64,000 nucleotides of DNA from Effrenium voratum. Lineage: Eukaryota > Sar > Dinophyceae > Suessiales > Symbiodiniaceae. Each line of letters starts with the position of its first letter. Position 1 is the first letter of the stretch. The stretch covers positions 360,950 through 424,949 of the forward strand of contig CAUJNA010003324.1 of assembly GCA_963377175.1 (NCBI GenBank), read 5' to 3'. Below the pieces are notes generated by a model. That model saw only the letters and a program-made list of their open reading frames with translations, did no database searches and was not told the origin of the DNA. Positions 1 to 9,391 of the stretch are shown here, piece by piece. A program made the position numbers and the translations under genes.

Positions 1-28
1 CGCTTCCAAGCATCCTTGCGGGCGGGAA

Positions 29-691
29 CTAGAATCCTAAAGCAACTGGGGTAGAATCGAGTGGCCTGTCTGAAGGGCTGATCGCCAAACCGCGATCCAA
101 ATTGACCTTGACAAGCTGCAGGAGGTTGAAGGACACGACGGAGCCATCCCGATGCAGCGCCAAGCCAGCTTGGCCAGCCACAGAATACTTCACGAAGAAG
201 AGGTCTCTGAAGTAAAGGTTGTCCAAGCGCCAGCCATGACGTTTTGCAAGCCTCAAAGCCATGCTCTGATTCAAGTTGAATGTATCTTGAGGGCTTGGAG
301 TGGAAGAGGCGCTTGGCAACACCAGCTCACAAACCAGTATGATGTTCAAATCTGGAGCAATTGCCAACGCGTAAACCATCTTCCAAAAAGGGCAGCAGAG
401 GACGCGGTTTCTTGTGTAACTGCTGAGCAGCTCCGGGAAGACCCGCTGCGTCAGGGACTCGCGCACCCACGTGTTCACGCTTGGAATCTCGCTGCAGGGC
501 ACGTCCGTGGTGGCGTAGGCGGCGTGGCGGTCAGTGGTCCAACCCTCTTGCCGGGAGGCCACTGCCTCCTTGACTGCACCGAGCACAAACTCGCAGTCCT
601 CCACGGACCAAACCTGGGAGGCAGCTTGGAGAAAGCGAAAGTTAATCACTTGGTCAAGTGTTGGGGCCCCTTGGCTGACGCAGTCAAACAT
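29..691 (-). CDS. 2OG-Fe(II) oxygenase (prolyl 4-hydroxylase-like), 3' part missing
   Basis: The family hydroxylates substrates using 2-oxoglutarate, O2 and Fe(II). Seen: an N-terminal block at about 440-640 containing WTTDRHAAYATTDVP and a VFPELLSSYTRN segment, followed at about 130-206 by RDLFFVKYS and LHRDGSVVSFNLL. The HxD pair of the iron site is the His codon at 150-152 and the Asp codon at 144-146. The distal iron His and the 2OG-binding residue would lie in exons before base 1. The frame stays open from 29 to 691, but the stretch at about 207-430 does not look like the family and is probably an intron with an acceptor TTCAG at 207-211. The substrate cannot be told. The 5' start is also uncertain, because the first Met may itself be intronic. 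Confidence 0.68.
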   Translation of the reverse strand: MFDCVSQGAPTLDQVINFRFLQAASQVWSVEDCEFVLGAVKEAVASRQEGWTTDRHAAYATTDVPCSEIPSVNTWVRESLTQRVFPELLSSYTRNRVLCCPFWKMVYALAIAPDLNIILVCELVLPSASSTPSPQDTFNLNQSMALRLAKRHGWRLDNLYFRDLFFVKYSVAGQAGLALHRDGSVVSFNLLQLVKVNLDRGLAISPSDRPLDSTPVALGF

Positions 692-1299
692 CCTGTGGCA
701 GGAAGCAGTCCCATGTTACTTGCCGCTCACGTCAGTCGCGGAGCTTCCCTGTGATCCACTCGGTAAGAAACAAAACTGCAACCACTTGATTCGTCCTCCA
801 TCTTTGAAGCAAACAATTCTTGAACTGTCTTGCCATGGTCAGAGAAAAGTACCTCCAGACACATATCCTGCCAATACAAAGCTTGCTCACCTGCTAAGAT
901 TGACGTTTGATCACATGTCACAAGTATGCGCCAAACAAATCATTGAGATGACTTCTTGGAAAACTACTCCTCATTCATGCCTCGAAGCCCCCGTCAGTGC
1001 GTAGGCATGGCGAAGGTGCTCTGGCACCTGACACACTGCCACGTGTATGAGGCACAAAAATATCAAGCAACATGGGACGGGGATTTCTTGCCGACGACAA
1101 TCAGAAAAGATGGGAACCCATCGGTGACCAAGATTGGTGACCGAAACCAGCCAATCGGTTGCCAATCAGCTGCGAATCGGTGACCAGTTACCAGCCCAAT
1201 ATATCGTGGCATTGAACAACCCAACCCGACCAACCCAAATCGTTGACCAAGTTTGGGCACCCATTACCAGCAATGCACCCGGACCAAACATGCACTGAT
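692..1299. other. No gene seen; reiterated CCAATCGGT-like words
   Basis: I see no convincing exon. From about 1120 to 1240 short words such as ccaatcggt, gaatcggtgacc and accagttacc recur. They grade into the telomere-like tract that follows. Confidence 0.4.
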
Positions 1300-1725
1300 C
1301 TGACAAGCCCAAATCGGACTGAGACCAAACCAGCCTAGCCCTAGGCTAGCTGTAAGCCAACCCTAAACCACCAACCCCAAGCATACCCTAAACCGGCCCT
1401 AAACCAACCCTCAACCAAGCCTGAAAACACCAGCCCTTAACCAAGACCAAACCAGCCTGAACCAACCTCAAACCAACCCTAAACAACCCTGAACAGATCT
1501 TAAGCCCCTACACCTGCCCTAAACCAACCCTATATAAACAAGCCTTAAACCAATCCAAGCTAACCCGAAACATACCTTTGACCATCTCTAACCCAGCCAC
1601 GAACCAACCAAACACGAAACCTGAACCCGCCCTGCACCAACCCCAACGGAGCCCTAAACCAACCCGTAACATACCCGAAACCAGCCCACGAACTCCAAAC
1701 AAAACCTGAAAGATCGCCAGTTTCT
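1300..1725. repeat. Degenerate telomere-like CCCTAAACC tract
   Basis: CCCTAAACC, CCAACCCTAAAC, AACCCTGAAC and similar words recur in one orientation with many substitutions. CCCTAAA is the complement of TTTAGGG, the telomere repeat reported for dinoflagellates. The tract is an interstitial, decayed array rather than a chromosome end. A 16-base palindrome lies in it at 1332-1347 (AGCCTAG-CC-CTAGGCT). Comparable tracts lie at 21518, 38535 and 61620. Confidence 0.6.
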
Positions 1726-2490
1726 TCGGGATCTTCGCTCGGGATCTTCGGGTTTCTCGCTCAAAATATGTCATCTTTCTTTGAGTACCTCTCTTTACAA
1801 AACGACCCTAAACCATGCTAAACGCAAACCCACGCAAAACAACTCCTCAGGTGCATACCTGCGTTCGCCGACAAAACCCTCCAACAATTGGTCCACGCGC
1901 ATAAACCAAAAATACATGACATGTCTGCTGCTGTGAGTTCACTGATCGCTCTGCCTACCGATTGCAAACACAAAGAAGTCTTGCTTACAAGCTACAAACT
2001 TGTGTGACGTGTGACGCTGTTCAAAAAGCAGGTGGTCGCTGAACAGAGTTGCTGATTGGCCTGCGTGTTCGCCCATCACTCGACCTTCTCGACAATCAGT
2101 CCAACACAGGTCCAAACCCTTTTCACACTCTCTCGACAAAGCTGTGAGGAACCTTTTGACTTCAAAGTCCTTGCAGCCTCCAAACCCGTCTGACAAACTG
2201 ACGACTCACAAAGTTTCGTTTCCTTTCTGCGCCGGTTGACATCGCCTCCAGTTGTTTGGCCGCCCGCTGCTTGCCCGCCTCCTTGGCGGCAGCGGACTTC
2301 TGCTGCAACGTTGCCTGGCAACGCGTCAGCGCCGAATCTGCTGGCAAAGTCGCGGGGAAGGCAAAGGACATTGGCGCATGACAAACTTTGACCCTTCGCC
2401 TGCATAAGGATGAAATCGAACGAAGAAGAAGCATCTTAGTGGCATGATGTATGCTATTGGATATCAAAACTCGGAATGTTGATTGTCAGC
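1726..2490. other. No gene supported
   Basis: Short open frames on the minus strand at 1939-2467 overlap each other and show no family resemblance. I see only a few more CCCTAAACC words near 1806. Confidence 0.4.
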
Positions 2491-2496
2491 AGAACA

Positions 2497-2710
2497 TCAT
2501 GGCGCAGATCCCTTCGTTGCGCGCAATGAGCCCCGATGAAGCCCATTGTCACCAACTGCGTCATTCCAATCGCTGAACTCTACAAACAGCTCGGCAAGTT
2601 GTACCCCAACCTCATCCAGCTCCTCGGCAAACAATGCGCTCAGCTCATGTTTGCGATGCAGTTTCGCAAGCTCGGGCGCACTGAAGTGGTCATAGTCCCG
2701 CACTCCAATG
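2497..2710 (-). CDS. Possible exon, unrecognised acidic polypeptide
   Basis: The minus strand encodes a polar, coding-like stretch with APELAKLHRKHELSALF and ELDEVGVQLAELF. A CAG that could serve as acceptor lies just upstream at about 2718. No domain is recognised. It could belong to the same minus-strand gene as the ankyrin exon 350 bases upstream on that strand, but no joining exon was found. The overlapping plus-strand frame (2536-2979) is the main alternative. Confidence 0.3.
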
Positions 2711-3050
2711 TCTGCCCTGTTCCTCGCAAGTCAGAGAGCCCAAAGCCAGGGCCGCGGATTGAAGTCCCTGTTTTGCACACCCGTGCCCGAAGGCAGAATT
2801 CCCTAGACACACTGAGATTCTCAGAGGAAAGAATGTGTAAGCCTGAATTCCCTTCTAAGCCCTTCTCTTCTTGTGACAATGTTGCAGATTTCTTGTTCAA
2901 CCCGACTTATGCCCTGCGATACTGTGACACGCAGCACATCTGTGAGCACGAGCAATTTTCTTTGCAAAGCCCTCATTGAATGGCAGTTTGCGAATGTTGC
3001 AACTGTTGCGAAGAGGGACATTGGGGGAGAATACGAAATTCATCTTTCGC

Positions 3051-3232
3051 TGGAGCATGCAGCAGACTCCGTTGCCTCCGAGCGTCGCAAGGAGCAGCTG
3101 CGCCAGCTCCAGCTCCCCGCTTTGAGCGGCCAGGTGCAGCGGGGTCTGCCCTCCAGACTGGACCACGGCGCCTTGGAGGAGCAGATCCTTCGTGGTGGCG
3201 TTCACCTGACGCAAAATCACCCAGCGCAACAG
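3051..3232 (-). CDS. Ankyrin-repeat exon
   Basis: Ankyrin repeats are helix-turn-helix protein-binding modules. The minus strand reads LLRWVILRQVNATTKDLLL and then GGQTPLHLAAQSGELELAQ followed by LLL. The second part is a textbook ankyrin consensus (xTPLHLAAxxGxxxxxxLLL), and the residues before it fit the end of a preceding repeat. An acceptor-like ATCGAG precedes the block. The frame runs on to 2897, but beyond LLLATLGG the sequence stops looking like protein, so the exon probably ends near 3051-3080. Neighbouring exons were not identified. Dinoflagellate genomes carry many ankyrin genes. Confidence 0.58.
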
Positions 3233-3259
3233 CTCGATTGCCAGAAGTGATCACAGTGG

Positions 3260-4189
3260 CTAGGGCAAATGAGAGCGAGGGACTCAGAGTGTGTGCAATG
3301 GCTTGGATATTGGCTCATGTTGCAAACATAATATGCTACCGCAAGCTTGCAGCAAAGCCGAAGCAGGGAAGCGGCAAGTATCCGACTCTGACTTTGCAAG
3401 TTTGCTAAAAGCAATCATCTTAAACGAGGTGTCAGCCTAAGTCAATATACACCGATTCTGTATATAAGACATGGCACCCTTCTTTGCGATGCAAGGACAT
3501 GTGCTTGAAGATCTCTTGCAAGCTTCTGACAGGTCAGGCAGTAAAAGGTGGCTTCCCTCCGGCCTCTGCTCGCACCTCCAGCAAGGATTTGACCAGAATC
3601 TGCAAACCATACCTCTGTGAGCAGTCATTCCAAAGAGCAATGGAACAAACATACGGCAACGTGCTCAAGCAACCCACTATTCCACCCCTGCCAATCTTAC
3701 TGCATTCGGCCAAGTGGAGGTTCAGTGGGTTCCGAAAGTCTTTGCCAAAGACGCGTCACCAACCAACGGAGATGTCAGCCCAACATCGCTTAAACCATAA
3801 TCAGGGTGAAGTCATGACTACAACGACAGCCTGGTGAGAAACAATGCCCTGTCTGTGCCAAATGCTTGGGACAACAGCAACTTGGAATAGGCTGTTGCAG
3901 GACGCTGTGGCTCAGGAGTACTCCAAGAGCTGTGCATCGAGGCACTGCGTGGCATAGTGCAGGGCCGTGTAACCTGGGCTGACAGGGCCAACGACCTCAC
4001 ATCATGTTCAATGTATAATATAATAAGCAATCAAGATGACATTGAACGCGGAACAACTCTGCATAATCACCAAACTGTGTTCTCCCACAACTGGCAGCTC
4101 AGAACCTGTGAGTGGCGGGGCCTGCTTGCCGCAAAAAGCAATTCTGCGATGAATTTACCAGACTTCGCTTGAGCACCATGGCGCATGCC
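3260..4189. other. No gene supported
   Basis: Only short unrelated frames on both strands. No repeat or RNA gene seen. Confidence 0.4.
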
Positions 4190-4400
4190 CGACGAGTCAT
4201 TTCCGCTGTCGCGCCGGGGCGCCGGTCTCGCGCTCCCGCTTGCCCTGGCCACCCCCTGCGGCCAGGGCTGCCAGGGCGCCATCCTCGTCGCAGCAGGCAG
4301 CGCAGCGCGTGACTTGCTGCCGTGGGTCCATGGCAGCGAACGCCAGGCGAGACGAGCTCTCGGGGGAAGCCAAGCTGCGGTTCTGTGCCGTGTTTGGCCC
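4190..4400 (-). CDS. GC-rich coding-like block, unrecognised
   Basis: This GC-rich island stands out from its AT-richer surroundings. On the minus strand it reads RSLASPESSSRLAFAAMD and QQVTRCAACCDEDGALAAL, which has the composition of a real exon. Frames on the plus strand are also open (4185-4490), so the strand is not certain. No family is recognised. Confidence 0.25.
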
Positions 4401-7119
4401 AGAACAGTCATACTGGATTCTTGGGAGGAGAAAGGCAGAGGAAAACTGAGCGGCAGCAGACACAGCTGTCAGATCTCAAAGACATGTTGATTTCTGAAAA
4501 TGGGCCAAAATGAGCAAGACTGCGCAAATAGAGTCTGCTCTTCTAAAGTGCTGGGCAATGCTGTCGGAGACACAGTGCGACCATACTGTCATGACGTAAA
4601 TGTGGGCCAGAGAGGTCCAATACATACCAGGAAGCATTCAGCGCAACAACAAACTGATTGGGCCGGACCTGAAAGCCGCAACAAACAACAAACAGTTTGC
4701 TTCGCCAGAACTGAGGCAGATTGGCCAAGATGAGCTAGGCCCGCTACGACCAGCTCACCCTCAGCTTCTGTGGGCGTGCGAGTGGTTTGCACCTTCCGCC
4801 GCCGTGCCTTGCGCAAGGTGCTGGCTTTAACCGCAACAAGCGGCAACAAAACGCGTATCTTGAAGGGCAGATTCTTGGGCAATCTCGTCTCAGAGGGCCT
4901 TCAGCGGGGGGCTTGCTGTCCGAGGGCATCTAACGGCCTGAGGCTACGACCATGGGATCCTCGGGCAGAGGCTTACCCGGCTCCGCACAGCGCAAAAGCA
5001 GATGGCGTAGGCGTACAGACCTAGGGCCTCAGCACGGAAGCAAACGGATGCAAAATAACACAAAGTCTCCATTGGGAATTGGGCGATGAAAATGTTGCGA
5101 GGATTCAAAGTGGAAGCAGTTCACGAAAAAGTTCGGGAAATGTGTCTCTGCCTAGTTTGCCAGTCCGTGAGCTGCGAAATCCTACACACCCATCACCATC
5201 CTTACATACTTGAGAGAAAGTTCTCCAACAACACATGCTGTGAGAAATCGCATAAAACACTGAGAATAATGTCTGACAAGCAATCCAAAAAGTTGCACGC
5301 AGCATCGTGCTGGTCTGAACAATTGTGTGTCTTGAGCCGCGACATTGTTCAACGCCTGCAAGGCCCTGTTCATACCTTCATGCTGTGAAAACATGTCCCC
5401 CTTCGCGGGACCTGATATATTTGACCCGTGGCAGGACAAGCAAGAGATGAGGCCAAGCTAAGCACCAGTATACTCAGTCAGTTCGACTCACTGACGGCAA
5501 ATGGATACGCCGGCATGCACACCTTAAACTTGCTGGTTGGTGGCCTCAATAATCGTGCTTGCTAAGGAATGCCACATTACCAGGCAACCAAACATGATGT
5601 GTTGTTTTTGTCTGTCTCCCCCGTCAGACGCAGAATAGGCCTGCCTCTGTATGGTATAGTTGGCGGCAGCTCACTGCCATGGTGAGCCCTTCTTTCATCT
5701 CTCTGTCATTGTGTTTCAATTAGTTTCAGAAGAAGTGGCACGTCTCAGCAAAATAAGCACAATGACCAGGGCGCGTGGACGAGCTAATGCAATCCTTTCA
5801 ATGTCTTTGTGCGAACTCTAAACCTTGATTTGTGAATACATGTGGCATAGACCACTCTCAAACCACGTCGCAAACACAACCCACGGGGCGATGGTGCATT
5901 CCTGCTACAAATATGTTGTGAGTTGTGAGTTGTGTGTTCAAGCAGTGCGCATATTATAATTTTGGCAAACTGCGTGCTGAAGGCCAACAAAGTGCGGTTG
6001 CTGCGTAAAAAGAAGCACGTATCCACAGTGCAGGGAACTGCCATGAGCAAAGAAAGCAGGCCTCCGCTCGCGAATTCCCATCCCTTTGAGGAGCGCGCCA
6101 CTCACACCGCGTTGCCTCAGCAGTACTTGTTTTTGCAAAAGACCGCTTTAAGTGCTCCTCCACAAAGATACCGCAGCGCAATTCACTCGCATCATTGCAA
6201 TCAATGCAATAGGGTGTCGGAGATACCTTCAAAATCGTCTCAGGTGGTGGACATGGAAATTCTGAATGACATGGTAGTTCAAACTAAACATGATGGGTCC
6301 AAATTTAAACAATGCCTTGGTCATCGGAAACAGGCAATGGAAGTGTCAATCCTTAATCATGGCAAGGAATCTTGGCAGCTATGCGGGTAAGTATATTCTT
6401 GCATGCGCTGATTGTGGCAGGTGCAAAGCTTGCTACAACCAAACTTTGCATCCACCGCCTTGGTCTGCCACACACAATCTATCCCACGACGCTTGCCATG
6501 CCCCTGTGTTTTGAAAGGGTACCGCATGCACGGAGACGATCGCGAGTCATGACCCGTGCCTTGCCTTTTAGGCGCTCTCTCCTCCTGGCGTGCACTTAGT
6601 TGTTGCTTCGCTCACATGAAACAGTGCGGTCAAACCACATCCATAAACGATAGCAACCATGAAACAACTCAACTAAGATGGCAGAGGCGCCACGCGTATC
6701 TTTTTGTGTTCGTCTTGCAAAATAGCAATCTGTACTGTTTCAACAGCATGAGTTCAGTATCCAGCTCTGATTGTAGGCAAGCCACCTCCACCTCGTCGTC
6801 TTCCCGCTCGCGAATGCAAATGCAAATGCTGGCAGCCTTGCACATGAGTTGGCTTCGCATGCTTCGCTTGTTGTGTTAGCAGCTTCTCAAGACACAAAGC
6901 GAGACATGAGCAACATTGGCATGTTTGCATGTTGCATTGAATCATGGACTCTGCAGCAAAAGGACTGTAAGGCCACTACGGAGGAGTCTTGCCGTCCAGG
7001 CAGCGTCAGAGCCTGCAGCCGCGTCGGCATTCAATTTGGCCAGTCAAGTGTGGTAAATCATGATCAATGTTGAACAATATCAATTTGCTGCAGAAAATGG
7101 CCTGAGCATCTGCGTGTGT
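4401..7119. other. No gene supported
   Basis: Many short open frames on both strands (for example 5932-6390 plus and 5784-6101 minus), with no domain, no compositional bias and no repeats beyond short GT runs at 7112-7129, where the retroelement begins. Confidence 0.4.
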
Positions 7120-7464
7120 GTGTGTGTGCGGAGTGACAGAATGCCCTGTCACCACCTTTTCGGTTTCTCAGCAGGGGGCGCGGGCAGCATTGAAGGGACC
7201 TGCGCCAATGAAGACGCCCTTCTTTGCTGGTGAAATCCAACGGGACGCCGTTGGACGTACCTGCCGTTGTGATGTTTGTGAATGTCCTTTTGGTCCCCTC
7301 CCTGAACCGCCGTTGCTTCTGTGTGCCCCCTTTTAAAGTAACTACAGGGAAGCCACGTGTTGCGCGAGTCGAATCTCACCATACTCGAGACTCATCAGTT
7401 GTACTCCAGACTCATCAGTTGTACTCGAAAGATTAGCACTCTCCTTTTGGAGTTTAAGTGTGTA
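7120..7464 (+). repeat. Upstream 345-bp direct terminal repeat
   Basis: It matches 18556-18900 at a constant offset of 11436 with no indel and two substitutions seen. It begins in a GT run and ends AAGTGTGTA. Near its 3' end a 20-base unit (actcatcagttgtactc with flanks) is present twice in tandem. The right boundary flows into a structured segment. Confidence 0.9.
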
Positions 7465-7492
7465 CACCCCATTCGTGGGGAATCCTCGGGTG
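7460..7492 (+). other. Stem-loop at the inner edge of the upstream terminal repeat
   Basis: GTACACCC near 7462 pairs perfectly with GGGTGTAC near 7485. Inside it CCCCA-TTCG-TGGGG forms a second possible hairpin with a TTCG loop. The stem straddles the end of the repeat, so it exists only at this copy. It could be an RNA structure used in element replication, but nothing in the sequence proves transcription. Confidence 0.4.
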
Positions 7493-7765
7493 TACCCATT
7501 GTGTGACCCCGGGCCGGCTCTGTCGGAAAATTTGACCTCAACGTGCTTATCATAGAACAGCGGAATTTCACAGTTAACCAGGAACGAGGTTTCACTAAAG
7601 GGAAGAAGACAGCGGTCAGATCATAGAGACGTCTCACCACTGATGTTTGCGTTTGCTTGCCATTTGTTGGATTCGCTGATACCTTGCCGTTGCATGGATT
7701 TGCATGTTGTCTGATACGTGTCTCTCACGGTGGAAGCGTGAAGATTGAGAGTCGATTGTGTAACC

Positions 7766-8146
7766 ATGTCTCGTCGTGATGATCGTGATAGATCCAGGAC
7801 TCGGCGCAGACGTGATCGGAGTACTTCTCCTCAAGCTCGTAAAGCACACCGACCTGAACACAATGATCACCACGTCTCGGAAGGCATGGATTGGAACAAC
7901 CTGGTATCTTGGCAACACAGTTCCGGCTACAACTCTGCCAACAATTTCCCGATGATGCCCACCAATTTAATTCCAACATCCAGCGATCAACTACATGATG
8001 CCGATCCCTCCAGACCCCACGCCAACGAAGTTCATGCCACCCGTGATGCCACCACCGGTCACTACCCAGCAACCTACACCGCCACCGGGACCTCCTGCAG
8101 CTCTACCGGTTCGTCCTCAGAAAGCCTGGCTTACACCATCCCCTGA
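7766..8146 (+). CDS. Element ORF: RS-rich N-terminal segment
   Basis: The start ATG at 7766 gives MSRRDDRDRSRTRRRRDRS, an arginine/serine-dipeptide head like those of RNA-binding SR proteins, then a His/Asn-rich stretch. Downstream of about 7970 the better reading frame is the next one (proline-rich, 7995-8483), so this looks like the 5' part of a longer protein that has suffered, or uses, a frame change. It is the first ORF after the upstream terminal repeat. Function unknown; a gag-like nucleic-acid-binding role is an inference. Confidence 0.5.
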   Translation: MSRRDDRDRSRTRRRRDRSTSPQARKAHRPEHNDHHVSEGMDWNNLVSWQHSSGYNSANNFPMMPTNLIPTSSDQLHDADPSRPHANEVHATRDATTGHYPATYTATGTSCSSTGSSSESLAYTIP

Positions 8147-8483
8147 CTGGACACCTGGAGATGGCATGTTTGATGTCAATCAGCTCTACAACTTCAGCCT
8201 ACCCATGACCGTTGCCAACACTCCGCATGGCAACCAGCGCGACATGTCAGGCATGGATATTCGTGACGTTCGCCTGGTTCAGGTTATTATTCATGGGGGA
8301 CTCACCAACTGGCTGCTCCGACCGTTCGCTCACGGCAGATTCGTGGACGTGGGAAGGCTTTCGCACTCGCACCGAGGCCTTGCTTTGGAGTACCTGTTCC
8401 AAACTACTACGACGATCGCAGGCGATCAACCTGCTCACCCTGGAAAAGGACCTTGCCAACTCGCTGGGTCTCAACATCGATGA
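7995..8483 (+). CDS. Element ORF: proline-rich middle segment
   Basis: In frame 3 the sequence reads MMPIPPDPTPTKFMPP and PPPGPPAALPVRPQKAW, then a more globular part with GMFDVNQLYNFSLP. It overlaps the end of the RS-rich frame and the start of the frame at 8212. It most likely forms one protein with both, joined by two frame changes near 7970-7990 and 8290-8340. After about 8330 this frame loses protein character while the frame at 8212 gains it. Confidence 0.4.
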   Translation: MMPIPPDPTPTKFMPPVMPPPVTTQQPTPPPGPPAALPVRPQKAWLTPSPDWTPGDGMFDVNQLYNFSLPMTVANTPHGNQRDMSGMDIRDVRLVQVIIHGGLTNWLLRPFAHGRFVDVGRLSHSHRGLALEYLFQTTTTIAGDQPAHPGKGPCQLAGSQHR

Positions 8484-9210
8484 CTTCAATCAGCGGATCA
8501 AGGTTCATGACCATTTGGCCAGCTTGGTACTTCAATTTCTTCAGCAACACCACGCTTCTCTCACACCTTCCACCCAGACAGATGACATGGTCAAGAAGTA
8601 CAATGATCTAAACCGTGCGCATGAGCTGCTCCAGGCTCAGTTTTCAGCATCGCTGCGCGCTTCGACCTCCCCCACGATGGCAAGCCAGAAAGATGATGCA
8701 GAGTTGGTTACACCGCCACCGGTCAACCACACACAATCCTCGTCACCTGCCAGCTCCCTCCCTACGGCCAGCGCAGCGGCCCTTGATGGCAAGTCGTTTG
8801 ATAGCGTGGTGCAACCCCGGATCATTCAGTCTCTTCACGGAGTGTCTTCACCGCCGTCCAAGCCGGCAGCGTCACAATTGCTCACCATGCACAGCACGCC
8901 GGAAGAAGTTGTCAAGTACTACACATGGACCAGTGACCAGCCACGCCTTTATCTCAAGCAATCGCCCACAACCACAACTTTGGCGTCACTGGTCAAGTGG
9001 GCCAATCACCCGTCCCGGCTCAACGGCAACAAGTCATTAGATTCCATGGTGACGCAGCTCCTTCAGGCGCGTCAACGCATGCCGAAAGGCGACGCACCTA
9101 CTCTCGGGGCGATGGCGGCTTCGTGGGGACTGGAGCCCGGCTATCTCACCAAGCTCACTGAGAAGGCATTGAGTCACCTCATCGTGACCGCTCGCTTACT
9201 CTGCGGATGA
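8212..9210 (+). CDS. Element ORF: helical/Ser-Pro-rich C-terminal segment
   Basis: The real coding part of this frame seems to begin near 8330 (WEGFRTRTEALLWS) and continues with a helical region (LTLEKDLANSLGLNIDDF). A Ser/Pro linker follows, then a C-terminal domain with EEVVKYYTWTSDQPRLYL. That segment resembles the N terminus of the ORF at 15316 (EQVVQTYITWTHGAQPTWL), so the two probably share ancestry. There is no good ATG before the coding part, consistent with a frame change from the preceding frame. No known family is recognised. Confidence 0.5.
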   Translation: MPTLRMATSATCQAWIFVTFAWFRLLFMGDSPTGCSDRSLTADSWTWEGFRTRTEALLWSTCSKLLRRSQAINLLTLEKDLANSLGLNIDDFNQRIKVHDHLASLVLQFLQQHHASLTPSTQTDDMVKKYNDLNRAHELLQAQFSASLRASTSPTMASQKDDAELVTPPPVNHTQSSSPASSLPTASAAALDGKSFDSVVQPRIIQSLHGVSSPPSKPAASQLLTMHSTPEEVVKYYTWTSDQPRLYLKQSPTTTTLASLVKWANHPSRLNGNKSLDSMVTQLLQARQRMPKGDAPTLGAMAASWGLEPGYLTKLTEKALSHLIVTARLLCG

Positions 9211-9391
9211 GCAGGCATCTTAACGACCCTCGTTCTCCTATGAGCCCGGAGCGGCAACCGTGTCACGGATGAGTCAAGGTTAAAACTCGTCCGTCATCTT
9301 TTTGCGTTGCATCAGTTTGATCTTGTGTTGGTTGTGCTTGCATTGCCTTGTGCGTGATTGTCTGTGCAGCTTGTATCCATGTCGCCGCCTT

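Noticed and set aside
7370..7440. Hammerhead ribozyme in the terminal repeat
   Set aside because: The minus strand has CTGATGAG twice in tandem, matching one half of the hammerhead core, but no GAAA core partner at the right distance and no closing stem.
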